DNA from: Aquimarina spinulae
GTDB lineage: Bacteria > Bacteroidota > Bacteroidia > Flavobacteriales > Flavobacteriaceae
Direction of reading: 5' to 3'
DNA: 64,000 nt
NCBI RefSeq assembly: GCF_943373825.1
Contig: NZ_CALSBP010000001.1
Location: 1,116,001 to 1,180,000, forward strand
Part shown: in pieces, positions 1-8,524 of the stretch
Numbering within the stretch: position 1 is the first letter of the stretch
Layout of the letters: each line of letters begins with the position of its first letter
Position numbers and translations under genes: made by a program
The notes under the pieces: model-generated
What the model was told of the DNA's origin: nothing
Databases searched by the model: none
The model's input: only the letters and a program-made list of their open reading frames with translations

Positions 1-693
1 TGGTCCGGCAAATCCAATTAATGCTCCTGGTTCTGCAATATTAATATCACCTAACATAGCAAAAGAAGCTGTTGTACCCCCAGTTGTGGGATCTGTACAT
101 AATGATATATAGGGTATTCCTGCATCTGCTAATTGGGCTAACTTGGCAGATGTTTTTGCCAATTGCATTAGTGATAATGCAGCTTCCATCATACGAGCAC
201 CACCTGATTTGGAAATAATCATAAATGGAATTTTGTGTTTTAGGGAATAATCGGCAGCTCTTGCAATTTTTTCACCTACTACACTACCCATAGAACCTCC
301 AATAAATGCAAAATCCATACATGCAATAACTAAATCATTACCATAGGATTTTCCTACTGCTGTTCTTACCGCATCTTTTAAATTTGTTTTTTCTTGTGCG
401 TCTTTAAGACGGTCAACATATTTCTTTTTGTCTTCGAATTTAAGAGGGTCTTTTGAGGTAACACCTTTATCAAGCTCTTTAAATTTATTATCATCAAATA
501 GGATTTCAAAATATTCTTTACTACCTATTCTTACATGGTATCCATCTTCTGGACTTACATAGAAGTTTTTTTCGAGTTGCTCTGCATCTACAATTTTTCC
601 CGTTGGAGATTTGTACCAAAGTCCTTTAGGGACATCCTTTTTGTCTTCGGTAGCAGTTTGTATACCTTTTTGTGTTCTCTTAAACCAAGCCAT
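1..693 (-). CDS. accD: Acetyl-CoA carboxylase carboxyltransferase subunit beta (partial, C-terminus outside window)
   Basis: Cytoplasmic carboxyltransferase subunit that moves the carboxyl group from biotin to acetyl-CoA, making malonyl-CoA for fatty acid synthesis together with AccA. The visible 231 residues begin [11 protein letters not shown] and contain crotonase-like motifs [26 protein letters not shown] and CTDPTTGG, which identify AccD clearly. The reading frame is open through base 1, so the C-terminus lies outside the window. The N-terminal zinc ribbon is altered: the places where E. coli AccD has its two CxxC pairs read KSPTGK and VSPEDG, so all four zinc cysteines are gone. It lies downstream of fbaA on the same strand, with a hairpin between them. 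The identity is secure. Whether the loss of zinc ligands is general in this lineage cannot be judged here. Confidence 0.95.
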   Translation of the reverse strand, partial: MAWFKRTQKGIQTATEDKKDVPKGLWYKSPTGKIVDAEQLEKNFYVSPEDGYHVRIGSKEYFEILFDDNKFKELDKGVTSKDPLKFEDKKKYVDRLKDAQEKTNLKDAVRTAVGKSYGNDLVIACMDFAFIGGSMGSVVGEKIARAADYSLKHKIPFMIISKSGGARMMEAALSLMQLAKTSAKLAQLADAGIPYISLCTDPTTGGTTASFAMLGDINIAEPGALIGFAGP

Positions 694-710
694 ATAGTTT
701 TGTTATAATT

Positions 711-746
711 AAAAAAAGCTGAAACTCATTTAAGGAGTTTCAGCTT
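711..746 (-). terminator. Rho-independent terminator after fbaA
   Basis: Perfect 12-bp inverted repeat (AAGCTGAAACTC and GAGTTTCAGCTT) with a 7-base loop. On the minus strand it is followed by a run of seven or more T residues. It sits directly after the fbaA stop codon and before the accD start, so it should end or attenuate fbaA transcription ahead of accD. Confidence 0.85.
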
Positions 747-760
747 AAGTTTTCAGTCTT

Positions 761-1828
761 CTATAATGTATTTACATTATTTAAATCCTCGAATGCCTTT
801 TTAAGACGGTTCTTAAAGGTAATTTCTCCTTCTCGTAACCATTTTCTAGGATCGTAATACTTTTTATTGGGTTCTTCTGATCCATCAGGATTACCAATTT
901 GTGTCTTCAGATATTCAATATTATTGGTCATGTAATCACGAATACCTTCATTAAATGCAAATTGCAGATCAGTGTCAATATTCATTTTAATAACTCCGTA
1001 TCCAATTGCTTCTCTTATTTCTTCAATAGTAGAGCCACTTCCTCCGTGAAATACAAAATCGATGTGGTTATGTTCGACTTTATATTTTTCTGAAATAAAC
1101 TCTTGAGAGTTTTTAAGTATTTTAGGTGTTAATTTTACATTACCTGGTTTGTATACACCGTGCACATTACCAAAGGCTGCTGCTACAGTAAATTTATCAC
1201 TTACTTTGCTTAACTCTTCATAGGCATAGGCAACTTCTTCTGGCTGCGTATATAGCTTAGAATCATCTACATCGCTATTATCTACACCATCTTCTTCACC
1301 GCCAGTGATTCCTAGCTCGATTTCTAGGGTCATACCCATTTTGCTCATACGAGCCAAATATGCTGCACAGATTTCGATATTTTCTTCGATTGGTTCTTCA
1401 GATAAATCGATCATATGTGAGCTGTACAATGGTTTTCCGGTTTCTCTGTAAAATTCTTCTCCGGCATCTAATAGGCCGTCGATCCAGGGAAGTAGTTTTT
1501 TTGCACAGTGGTCAGTATGCAAAATTACGGGTACTCCATAGGCTTCAGCCATTAAATGTACATGTTTGGCACCTGCAACTGCTCCTGCTATTGCGGCCTT
1601 TTGATCTTCATTAGAAAGGCCTTTTCCAGCATTAAACTGCGCCCCCCCATTAGAGAATTGAATAATTACAGGAGAATTTAACTCTGCAGCAGTTTCTAAA
1701 ACTGCATTAATCGAATTAGAACCGATTACATTAACTGCAGGTAATGCAAAAGCTTTCTCTTTTGCATATTTAAAAATTGCCTGGACTTCGTCTCCTGTAG
1801 CAACTCCTGGTTTGATGTTGTGACTCAT
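761..1828 (-). CDS. fbaA: Class II fructose-bisphosphate aldolase
   Basis: Zinc-dependent cytoplasmic aldolase that interconverts fructose 1,6-bisphosphate with dihydroxyacetone phosphate and glyceraldehyde 3-phosphate in glycolysis and gluconeogenesis. At 355 residues it matches the long E. coli-type class II enzymes. Visible signatures are VILHTDHCAKK (zinc histidine and catalytic aspartate), the acidic loop LEIELGITGGEEDGVDN, GNVHGVYKPGN (zinc histidine) and FHGGSGS with KMNIDTDLQ (phosphate and substrate binding). The ATG start gives MSHNIKPGVATGDEV, the expected N-terminus. A TAnnTTTG-type promoter element lies just upstream and a strong terminator follows. accD comes next on the same strand. 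Confidence 0.96.
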   Translation of the reverse strand: MSHNIKPGVATGDEVQAIFKYAKEKAFALPAVNVIGSNSINAVLETAAELNSPVIIQFSNGGAQFNAGKGLSNEDQKAAIAGAVAGAKHVHLMAEAYGVPVILHTDHCAKKLLPWIDGLLDAGEEFYRETGKPLYSSHMIDLSEEPIEENIEICAAYLARMSKMGMTLEIELGITGGEEDGVDNSDVDDSKLYTQPEEVAYAYEELSKVSDKFTVAAAFGNVHGVYKPGNVKLTPKILKNSQEFISEKYKVEHNHIDFVFHGGSGSTIEEIREAIGYGVIKMNIDTDLQFAFNEGIRDYMTNNIEYLKTQIGNPDGSEEPNKKYYDPRKWLREGEITFKNRLKKAFEDLNNVNTL

Positions 1829-1853
1829 AATTTAGTTTTGGTTTATAAGGCTA

Positions 1854-1861
1854 CAAAAATA
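1854..1861 (-). promoter_or_regulatory. Bacteroidota -7 element upstream of fbaA
   Basis: On the minus strand this reads TATTTTTG, a perfect match to TAnnTTTG, 25 bases before the fbaA ATG. No convincing -33 TTTG was found at the usual distance, so this is a candidate only. Confidence 0.5.
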
Positions 1862-2012
1862 GTAAAATTATACGGAAACCGATAGGATTAAAATAATCAT
1901 TAAAACGGGTAGAGTTGTGGTTGTTTTAATTATTACGATTATTGGTTTTTTACAAAAATGAGATATGCGAGTGTTTTTATGTTCTAATTAAATTATCTAG
2001 GATATAGATGAA

Positions 2013-4607
2013 CTAAAAAGGATAATTAATCCCAAAATTATAAACAGCTTCAGAGAAGTTATATCCTTTAAACCATCGTTTATCCTGGTCTCTGGCTGGA
2101 TTAAAAGTCTTAAATCCTATATCAAGTCTTAAAACGAAAAAATTAAAGTCATATCGAAACCCGAAACCGCTTCCTACGGTCATTTCCCGTATATCATCTA
2201 ATTTTGAAAACGTAGCATCTTCTTCTTCTACATTATCAAGAACATTCCAAATGTTTCCGGCATCAATAAATAATGCTCCATGCAATGATCCCAAAATTTT
2301 GTATCGGTATTCTGCATTTAGCGCAATTTTCATATTAGCTTCATTAAATTCATCTCTTCCGCCAGTACTTCCTGGCCCCAGATCATATACCAACCATGCT
2401 CTATTGTCATTGGGCCCACCACCAAAGAAACTTCGTGCAAAAGGAATACTATTAGAATTACCATAAGGAAGAGCAATTCCTCCAAAAGCTCTAAAGGCAA
2501 CTACACTTTTTCTTCCTAAATCCCAATGTTTTATATAGTCTAGTTCTGTTTTTGCGTATTGAGAAAATTCTACACCAAATACTTCAAAACGTTTATTAGA
2601 ATTTTCTTTTAATCCCGATATGTTCGAAATAGCACTTAATACATTACCTGCTAATTCTACTTTAGCTCTAAATCTCGAGTAACTTTCATCATAAAGATTT
2701 TCTCTATTGTTCTTTGTGTATGTGTAACTCGAAGCAAATATTAAGTTGTCTTCGGTTAATCTTACCTTTCTTTCATTGATATTTCGAATCTCCTGTAATT
2801 GATCTGGTGTTAAATCGGGATCGGGGGTAGGGCTTAAGGATTGTGCTATAAAACCATTTGCTCCACTGGGTATGTGTAATACGGCATTGTCTATATTTGG
2901 AGTATCTGTATCTGGTTGAGAAAAGAATGGTGAATCTACCTCAAGAACTCTTGTAGCAATATTATTAAGCCTGTTAAATGAAGTGTTATAAATGTTAAAG
3001 TAATTACTAGTGTTTAAGTTTCTAACGTATTGTATATTAATAAGATCAAATTGATTGGTTAGGATATTGTTGGGTTTCCATCGATAATTAAATACTCCTG
3101 TAGCATTTTGTTTGTCAAGACCAATATTTTGCTGAACATTCATTCCGAAAATAAGATTGGTGGTCGGTGACATGTGTTTTGGAATAATTTTATTGGTTCT
3201 AAGTGGGAAAAGTATTTTTGGAAATGATAGTTTTATATCTGCTCCTACTTCTGATATATTAAAGAATTTTTGACCACCATCTACTGCATCACTAGAAGAA
3301 CCAATACTTCCTCGAGCCGAGATCTCTAAGATTTCGGCACCTCCAAAAACATTTCGTATCAAAAGAGATCCTCCAAAACCAATACCAAAAGCCTGAATAT
3401 TTGAAGTCGATACATCAAAATCGATATTTGTACTGTATTTTTTTCTTGGAGTTAATAGAATACTAGCAATAAGATTTTCTCCAGATGGATCATTGGGATC
3501 AATCTCATAATTTATGTTAGGGTATTTAAATGTTCTTAAGTTATTAATTTGGTTATAAGTATTTGTACGGTCTTTATCTCTAAAGATTTCGCCAGGGGTG
3601 ATAAGAACAGAATTTGTAATTGCCTTACGGGTGTATTTTATTTTGTCATACCCATAGATGTTATATCCTTTGTAAAAAGTGCTATCCTTGGGGTTTTGAT
3701 TTCGATTTTGATATGAATAATCGGTAAAAATATTCACTTTACTTATTTTATGAACCTTAAAGGGAATTCTGGCAGTAGAATCTCCATAGGTAATAGAACG
3801 ATTCTTTATGAGTAAATTTAGATTTACCTTGTGACCTGTATTAATTGTATCGGCATCAAATTTTATAAATTCTTTTTCAAAGTGATAGAGTCCAGAATTT
3901 CGGTATAATGATGTTAATCTTTCTCGTTCTGCCTCTATATCCAGAGTTTTGTATTGTTTTCCTGAAATGATTGTAGATTTTTCAGTATTAAGTTGGTAAA
4001 TAGAGTCCGCAACCTTGGATTCTATTCTAGTGTTAAGCGAATCAATAAAATAGGGTTGGTGCGGTTTTACATAATAATCTACCGTTGCAGTTTTGTTATC
4101 TTTTGTATTAATTTTATAATCTGCTTCAATATTAAACCATCCGTTATTCCAATAATAAGCTTGTAACCTTTTTATAGAGCGTTTTACTTTTGATTCGTCA
4201 ATAATTGAAGGAGGCTCTCCTGTACTTTTAAGCCATTCATTAATACGTGATAATCCTACACCTAATCTATCTACTTGCTTTTTTGAAAGAAACTTAGTAA
4301 TTCGTTTTTCTCGTTTGGGTTTTCTTGTTAACCAATCTTGATATAAAGAATCTTGATTTACACTGGCTAAATTATATATGTGAAGCCTAATAGGGATTCC
4401 TAATAGTTTAATATTGGGTTTTTGATATAATTGATTGTATAGTTTTGGGTTCTTAGTTTTGGCACTATCAACATAAATTTGATTTTTTTTCAAAAGATAT
4501 TCACTCTCGGGAACTCTCTTTACCGCATTACACGAAAATAAAAAGATGCTAGTTAAAGTAATTAATAATATTTTTGTCAGAAAGTGTTTCAACCTGTATT
4601 CATTCAT
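2013..4607 (-). CDS. tamL: TamL-type outer-membrane Omp85 lipoprotein (BamA/TamA family)
   Basis: Outer-membrane protein of the Omp85/TamA family, thought to help TamB insert or assemble outer-membrane components. It has 864 residues. The N-terminus has a hydrophobic stretch ending in a lipobox, FLFSC (Cys 26), so it should be lipidated, which distinguishes TamL of Bacteroidota from classical TamA. Residues from about 30 to 390 form the POTRA-like periplasmic part, and the rest is a beta-barrel with the surface-antigen signature and a terminal aromatic residue (NFGINYPF). The start at 4607 is the only in-frame Met before the signal sequence. A CAAAAATA box (TAnnTTTG on the minus strand) at 4613-4620 would make the leader extremely short. 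The gene is divergent from an RNA methylase only 23 bases away. Confidence 0.85.
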   Translation of the reverse strand: MNEYRLKHFLTKILLITLTSIFLFSCNAVKRVPESEYLLKKNQIYVDSAKTKNPKLYNQLYQKPNIKLLGIPIRLHIYNLASVNQDSLYQDWLTRKPKREKRITKFLSKKQVDRLGVGLSRINEWLKSTGEPPSIIDESKVKRSIKRLQAYYWNNGWFNIEADYKINTKDNKTATVDYYVKPHQPYFIDSLNTRIESKVADSIYQLNTEKSTIISGKQYKTLDIEAERERLTSLYRNSGLYHFEKEFIKFDADTINTGHKVNLNLLIKNRSITYGDSTARIPFKVHKISKVNIFTDYSYQNRNQNPKDSTFYKGYNIYGYDKIKYTRKAITNSVLITPGEIFRDKDRTNTYNQINNLRTFKYPNINYEIDPNDPSGENLIASILLTPRKKYSTNIDFDVSTSNIQAFGIGFGGSLLIRNVFGGAEILEISARGSIGSSSDAVDGGQKFFNISEVGADIKLSFPKILFPLRTNKIIPKHMSPTTNLIFGMNVQQNIGLDKQNATGVFNYRWKPNNILTNQFDLINIQYVRNLNTSNYFNIYNTSFNRLNNIATRVLEVDSPFFSQPDTDTPNIDNAVLHIPSGANGFIAQSLSPTPDPDLTPDQLQEIRNINERKVRLTEDNLIFASSYTYTKNNRENLYDESYSRFRAKVELAGNVLSAISNISGLKENSNKRFEVFGVEFSQYAKTELDYIKHWDLGRKSVVAFRAFGGIALPYGNSNSIPFARSFFGGGPNDNRAWLVYDLGPGSTGGRDEFNEANMKIALNAEYRYKILGSLHGALFIDAGNIWNVLDNVEEEDATFSKLDDIREMTVGSGFGFRYDFNFFVLRLDIGFKTFNPARDQDKRWFKGYNFSEAVYNFGINYPF

Positions 4608-4630
4608 TGATTCAAAAATACACTATTTGT

Positions 4631-5362
4631 ATGGTTAGCAAAAACCAAAAGAAACTAATAAAGAGTTTATATCAAAAAAAGTACCGAAAACAACATGGAT
4701 TGTTTGTTGCAGAAGGTAAAAAAGTAATTAAAGAGCTACTTGTAGCTAATCTTAAGCTTCATTCTCTCTTTACATTAGAGGTAGGAATCTTTGATGTTTC
4801 TACAACCTTAGAGTATGGTATTACAGAGGAGGAGTTAAAACAGATTAGTTTTTTAACTACCCCACAAGTTGCATTGGCAGTATTTCATATCCCGGAAGTA
4901 AAAAAAACAAATTCAAGTGGTTTGATTTTGGCATTAGATGATGTTAGAGACCCTGGTAATTTAGGAACTATAATTCGTCTTTGTGACTGGTTTGGGATAC
5001 AAGATTTGGTATGCTCTTTGCAAACTGTAGATTGTTATAACCCCAAGGTAATACAAGCTACAATGGGATCTATTACACGGGTAAATATTAGTTATGTGAA
5101 TTTAAAGGAATTTTTAACTTTAGAAACACCAAATTCTAGGATTTTTGGCACTTTTATGAATGGAGACTCTATTTATACCGAGAAATTACCCAAAGATGCT
5201 ATTGTTATAATGGGTAATGAAGCAAATGGAATTTCTGAAGATATCCAAAGCCTTGTTAAAGATAGGATAACGATTCCGCAATTTGGATCAGATCAAAAAA
5301 CAGAAAGCCTAAATGTTGCTACTGCAACAGCTATTGTGCTTAGTGAATTTAGAAGATCTTAA
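4631..5362 (+). CDS. SpoU/TrmH-family RNA 2'-O-ribose methyltransferase
   Basis: Cytoplasmic SPOUT-class enzyme that transfers methyl from S-adenosylmethionine to a ribose 2'-OH in rRNA or tRNA; the exact target cannot be told. The N-terminus (KKYRKQHGLFVAEGKKV) is the substrate-binding domain typical of rRNA members. The three SpoU motifs follow: LDDVRDPGNLGTIIRLCDW, VIMGNEANGIS and SLNVATATAIVLSEF, which form the knotted SAM site. The start was placed at the ATG giving MVSKNQKKLIK. An upstream in-frame ATG at 4574 would lie inside the divergent tamL gene and adds 19 residues not typical of the family. About 243 residues. Confidence 0.9.
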   Translation: MVSKNQKKLIKSLYQKKYRKQHGLFVAEGKKVIKELLVANLKLHSLFTLEVGIFDVSTTLEYGITEEELKQISFLTTPQVALAVFHIPEVKKTNSSGLILALDDVRDPGNLGTIIRLCDWFGIQDLVCSLQTVDCYNPKVIQATMGSITRVNISYVNLKEFLTLETPNSRIFGTFMNGDSIYTEKLPKDAIVIMGNEANGISEDIQSLVKDRITIPQFGSDQKTESLNVATATAIVLSEFRRS

Positions 5363-5372
5363 CTAAGTAAAA

Positions 5373-6080
5373 TTATTGAAACGTAAAATTTATAAAAATC
5401 CCTCTTGTCGACATTTTATCAATAGTCGAAGTATAGGGACTATTAGGGTCATTATCTTTTATCAATTCATCAGACATGGCAAAAACTCCTCTTATAGATG
5501 GAGTAAATTTGAAATACTGCAAATATAAATCTATACCAAAACCAATTTCATAATAATTAGTATTGGTTTTCATTCTAAATTGTCCTACACTATTATCATC
5601 GGGATTATCTTCGTTACTAGATAAGTTTATAGAGGTAGAAACGCCTCCAACAATAAAAGGCTTAATATTATTGATTCTTTTGGTCGATATTTTTAACAAT
5701 AACGGCACATGTACATATGTTGATTTAACCTCTCGTACAGATTCAAAATCAGAAGTGAATTGAGGATTCGAAAACCTTAGATTTCGAGTGTTAAAAGTAA
5801 CCATAGGTTCTAATCTAAGATCAAAATAATCATTTAACCTTAGATTCCCTAAAAGACCTACACTAAAACCTATAGATTCATCATGTATAATATCGGTTTC
5901 TGGGGCATCAGTCGTATAATCAAAATTAAAATCATAAAGATTAAATCCAAGAATATAGCCATAACTGAATCTTGGCTTATCAAAGTTTTGAAGGTTTTGT
6001 ACCTTTTCTTTAGAAAATAACTGTGCACTCATGTTTTGAGTACATATTAAAACAACTATTAAGATAAATATTCTTTTCAT
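5373..6080 (-). CDS. porT: PorT/SprT-like outer-membrane protein of the type IX secretion system
   Basis: Predicted outer-membrane beta-barrel of 235 residues with a signal peptide ending around NMSAQ. Alternating hydrophobic strands include SYGYILGFNLYDFNFDY, GFSVGLLGNLRLNDYFDLRLEP and a C-terminal aromatic-rich strand ending IFINFTFQ. PorT is an accessory protein needed for type IX secretion and gliding in Bacteroidota, and in this phylum it typically lies next to ubiE, as here (54 bases downstream of ubiE on the same strand). The assignment rests on barrel type, length and that neighbour. A generic PorT-family barrel without a type IX role is the main alternative. Confidence 0.75.
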   Translation of the reverse strand: MKRIFILIVVLICTQNMSAQLFSKEKVQNLQNFDKPRFSYGYILGFNLYDFNFDYTTDAPETDIIHDESIGFSVGLLGNLRLNDYFDLRLEPMVTFNTRNLRFSNPQFTSDFESVREVKSTYVHVPLLLKISTKRINNIKPFIVGGVSTSINLSSNEDNPDDNSVGQFRMKTNTNYYEIGFGIDLYLQYFKFTPSIRGVFAMSDELIKDNDPNSPYTSTIDKMSTRGIFINFTFQ

Positions 6081-6134
6081 CTAAATTAAAATTAACCTTT
6101 TAATGGTTTAACCCTCTCATTTATTATGGTGCTA

Positions 6135-6863
6135 TTATTTTGTAGCTGTGTAAATTGTAGCGACACCAAAAGTTTGTGGGTTATCTTTGACTTCTATAAA
6201 CCCGATTTTTTTCAAAATATTGTTGAAGGCTTCTCCATAAGGAAAAGCAGCAGCACTTTCGCTTAGATAGGAATAAGCAGATTTATCCTTTGAGAATAAC
6301 CTGCCGACAAGCGGTAGTATTGTTGTCGAATAAAACTTGTATCCTTGTTTATATGGGGTTTTGGTAGGAATAGAAGTTTCTAAAACTACAAAAATCCCTC
6401 CGGGTTTAAGAACTCTAAATACCTCTGAAAGTCCTTTTTCTAAATTTTCAAAATTTCGTACTCCAAAAGCTACAGTTATCGCATCAAAATAATTTTCATC
6501 ATAAGGAAGGTTTTCACTATCTCCTTGTACCATATTAATAATGGTGTCTAATTTTTTTATTGCAATCTTTTGCCTTCCAACTTCTAACATTCCTGTAGAA
6601 ATATCAAGACCAATGATTTCTGATGCCCCTGTTTTTGATAGATTTATAGCCAGATCACCAGTTCCTGTAGCAACATCCAAAATTCTTTTAGGATTTGTTT
6701 TACTAACAAGTTTCACTACTTTTTTGCGCCATTTTACATCAATGCCAAAAGAGATAACACGATTTAACCCGTCATAATTCTCTGAAATAGTATCAAACAT
6801 CTCGGCGACCTGCTCTTTTTTAGACCGGGTCTTATCTTTATATGGAGTTATTTTTTCTGACAT
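6135..6863 (-). CDS. ubiE: Demethylmenaquinone methyltransferase
   Basis: SAM-dependent C-methyltransferase that makes menaquinone, the quinone expected to accept electrons from Nqr. Motif I is [13 protein letters not shown]. Other UbiE signatures are AEMFDTIS near the N-terminus, FGVRNFE, and the late [11 protein letters not shown]. The start is set at the ATG giving [11 protein letters not shown]. An in-frame ATG six codons upstream (6881) overlaps a perfect minus-strand promoter element at 6879-6886, so a transcript could not include it. The gene probably forms a unit with porT downstream and is divergent from trkA. Confidence 0.93.
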   Translation of the reverse strand: MSEKITPYKDKTRSKKEQVAEMFDTISENYDGLNRVISFGIDVKWRKKVVKLVSKTNPKRILDVATGTGDLAINLSKTGASEIIGLDISTGMLEVGRQKIAIKKLDTIINMVQGDSENLPYDENYFDAITVAFGVRNFENLEKGLSEVFRVLKPGGIFVVLETSIPTKTPYKQGYKFYSTTILPLVGRLFSKDKSAYSYLSESAAAFPYGEAFNNILKKIGFIEVKDNPQTFGVATIYTATK

Positions 6864-6878
6864 TAAAAAAAATTTAGG

Positions 6879-6886
6879 CAAATATA
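6879..6886 (-). promoter_or_regulatory. Bacteroidota -7 element for ubiE-porT
   Basis: Minus strand reads TATATTTG, matching TAnnTTTG, 15 bases before the chosen ubiE start. It decides the start codon, because the upstream ATG would lie within the promoter. No clear -33 partner was found. Confidence 0.55.
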
Positions 6887-7064
6887 CATTTTTGATATTG
6901 AACTAATCCTGAGTTTTGTTGTTTAAGCAAAAAAATGTGATTTTGTTCCATAATAAAGGTTTTGTAAGCCATGATTTTTGATTACAGAATGATAAAAAAC
7001 AAGATCAGAAATATCAGAATTGAAGTTGGAGATCATCAAATTTTACCAGTTAGTCAATTTACAT

Positions 7065-7072
7065 TATCTTTG
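7065..7072 (+). promoter_or_regulatory. Bacteroidota -7 element for trkA-trkH
   Basis: TATCTTTG is a perfect TAnnTTTG match about 100 bases before the trkA ATG, leaving a leader of roughly 95 bases. The ubiE-trkA intergenic region (6864-7173) otherwise shows no gene. It is AT-rich and carries the divergent promoters. Confidence 0.55.
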
Positions 7073-7173
7073 TACGCTTTTATATTCTAAGACCTTACTT
7101 CTTGTTATTTTGAAGTGTAGTATTTAGTCTTAGTTTGATTTTATCTTTAGATGGAAAACAATAAACAAAACCA

Positions 7174-8523
7174 ATGAAAATCATAATCGCCGGAGCTGGT
7201 GAGGTAGGATTTCATTTGGCGAAATTACTCTCGTTTGAATCCCAGGACATTACTCTTATAGATACAGATAAGGAATGCCTTAACTATGCGGATACTCACC
7301 TTGATATTAGAGTTATTAAAGGAGATTCGACTTCAATTGCTATCTTAAAAGAAGCAAGAGTAGATAATGTAGATATGGTAATTAGTGTTACCTCTAGCGA
7401 AACGACCAATATTACAATATGTGTATTGGCAAAACAGCTTGGAGCTAAACGTACTATTGCCAGGATTTCGAATACAGAGTTTATAGAAAATAAAGAAGAA
7501 GTAGGGTTTATTAAATTTGGTATTGATGAGCTTATTTCTCCAGAGGCATTGGCAGCTAGTGAAATAGAATTATTGCTTAGTCAATCCGCATTTCATGGTA
7601 GTTACGAATTCGAGAATGGTGCGTTAACGATGGTAGGAACAACCTTATCTAAAGAAGCATTATTTGTTGGTAAAACGGTAAGAGAAGCAGCAGAAGTGTT
7701 TCCAGAATTACACTTTATGCCTATCGCAATTCAACGCTCAGGAACTCAATATACATTAATTCCTAGAGGAGATACTACTTTTAAAGAAGGAGATCAAGTC
7801 TATTTTGTAACTTCTAAAGGTGGAGTAGAAGAGTTGTATAAGTTAACCGGAAAAGTTAAAGAACAAATCAAGAATGTAATGATTCTGGGAGGGAGTAAGA
7901 TTGGATATAAGACTTCTCGCGACCTTTGTGATCACAAATTTAGAGTAAAACTTATCGAGAAAGATAGAGAAAAATCTTTTGATCTTGCCGATGAATTACC
8001 TAATGCTTTAATTATTAATGGTGATGGGCGAAATGTAGAGCTGCTACAAGAAGAAGGTATAGATGGGATGGATGCCTTTATAGCGGTGACAGGTAATTCT
8101 GAGACCAATATAATGTCTTGTCTGGTAGCTAAGTCTAAGGGAGTGAGAAAAACTATTGCATTAGTAGAAAACATGGATTATTTCCAGCTGTCTCATTCTA
8201 TAGGTATAGATACCTTAATTAATAAGAAACTTCTGGCTGCAAACAATATTTTTAGATTTATTAGAAAAGGTGAGGTTGTAGCAATGACCAAACTTAATAA
8301 TATGAATGCCGAGCTGTTAGAGTTTATTGTTAAATCTTCTTCAGAAGTAAGTGATAATTTAATCAAAGATTTAGATTTTCCACGTTCTGCCATAATTGCT
8401 GGAGTTATTAGAGATGAAGAAGGAATGATCCCACTGGGAGATTTTTATATTCAGGCAGGAGACCGGGTAGTGGTATGTTGTTTGCCAAAATCTATTAAGA
8501 AAATAGAAAAGCTTTTCCTTTAA
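7174..8523 (+). CDS. trkA: Trk potassium uptake system NAD-binding subunit TrkA
   Basis: Peripheral cytoplasmic regulator that gates the TrkH potassium channel/transporter by binding nucleotides. 449 residues carrying two RCK modules: an N-terminal Rossmann fold with MKIIIAGAGEVGFHLAK and the acidic IDTDKE end of strand 2, an RCK_C domain, then a second Rossmann fold (VMILGGSKIGYKTSRDL, LIEKDREK) and a final RCK_C domain. This two-RCK arrangement is that of E. coli TrkA. trkH starts one base after the stop, so the pair is cotranscribed and probably translationally coupled. Confidence 0.95.
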   Translation: MKIIIAGAGEVGFHLAKLLSFESQDITLIDTDKECLNYADTHLDIRVIKGDSTSIAILKEARVDNVDMVISVTSSETTNITICVLAKQLGAKRTIARISNTEFIENKEEVGFIKFGIDELISPEALAASEIELLLSQSAFHGSYEFENGALTMVGTTLSKEALFVGKTVREAAEVFPELHFMPIAIQRSGTQYTLIPRGDTTFKEGDQVYFVTSKGGVEELYKLTGKVKEQIKNVMILGGSKIGYKTSRDLCDHKFRVKLIEKDREKSFDLADELPNALIINGDGRNVELLQEEGIDGMDAFIAVTGNSETNIMSCLVAKSKGVRKTIALVENMDYFQLSHSIGIDTLINKKLLAANNIFRFIRKGEVVAMTKLNNMNAELLEFIVKSSSEVSDNLIKDLDFPRSAIIAGVIRDEEGMIPLGDFYIQAGDRVVVCCLPKSIKKIEKLFL

Positions 8524-8524
8524 G

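Noticed and set aside
899..1614. Plus-strand open frames opposite fbaA
   Set aside because: They lie on the antisense strand of a well-conserved enzyme gene and have no domain or start context.
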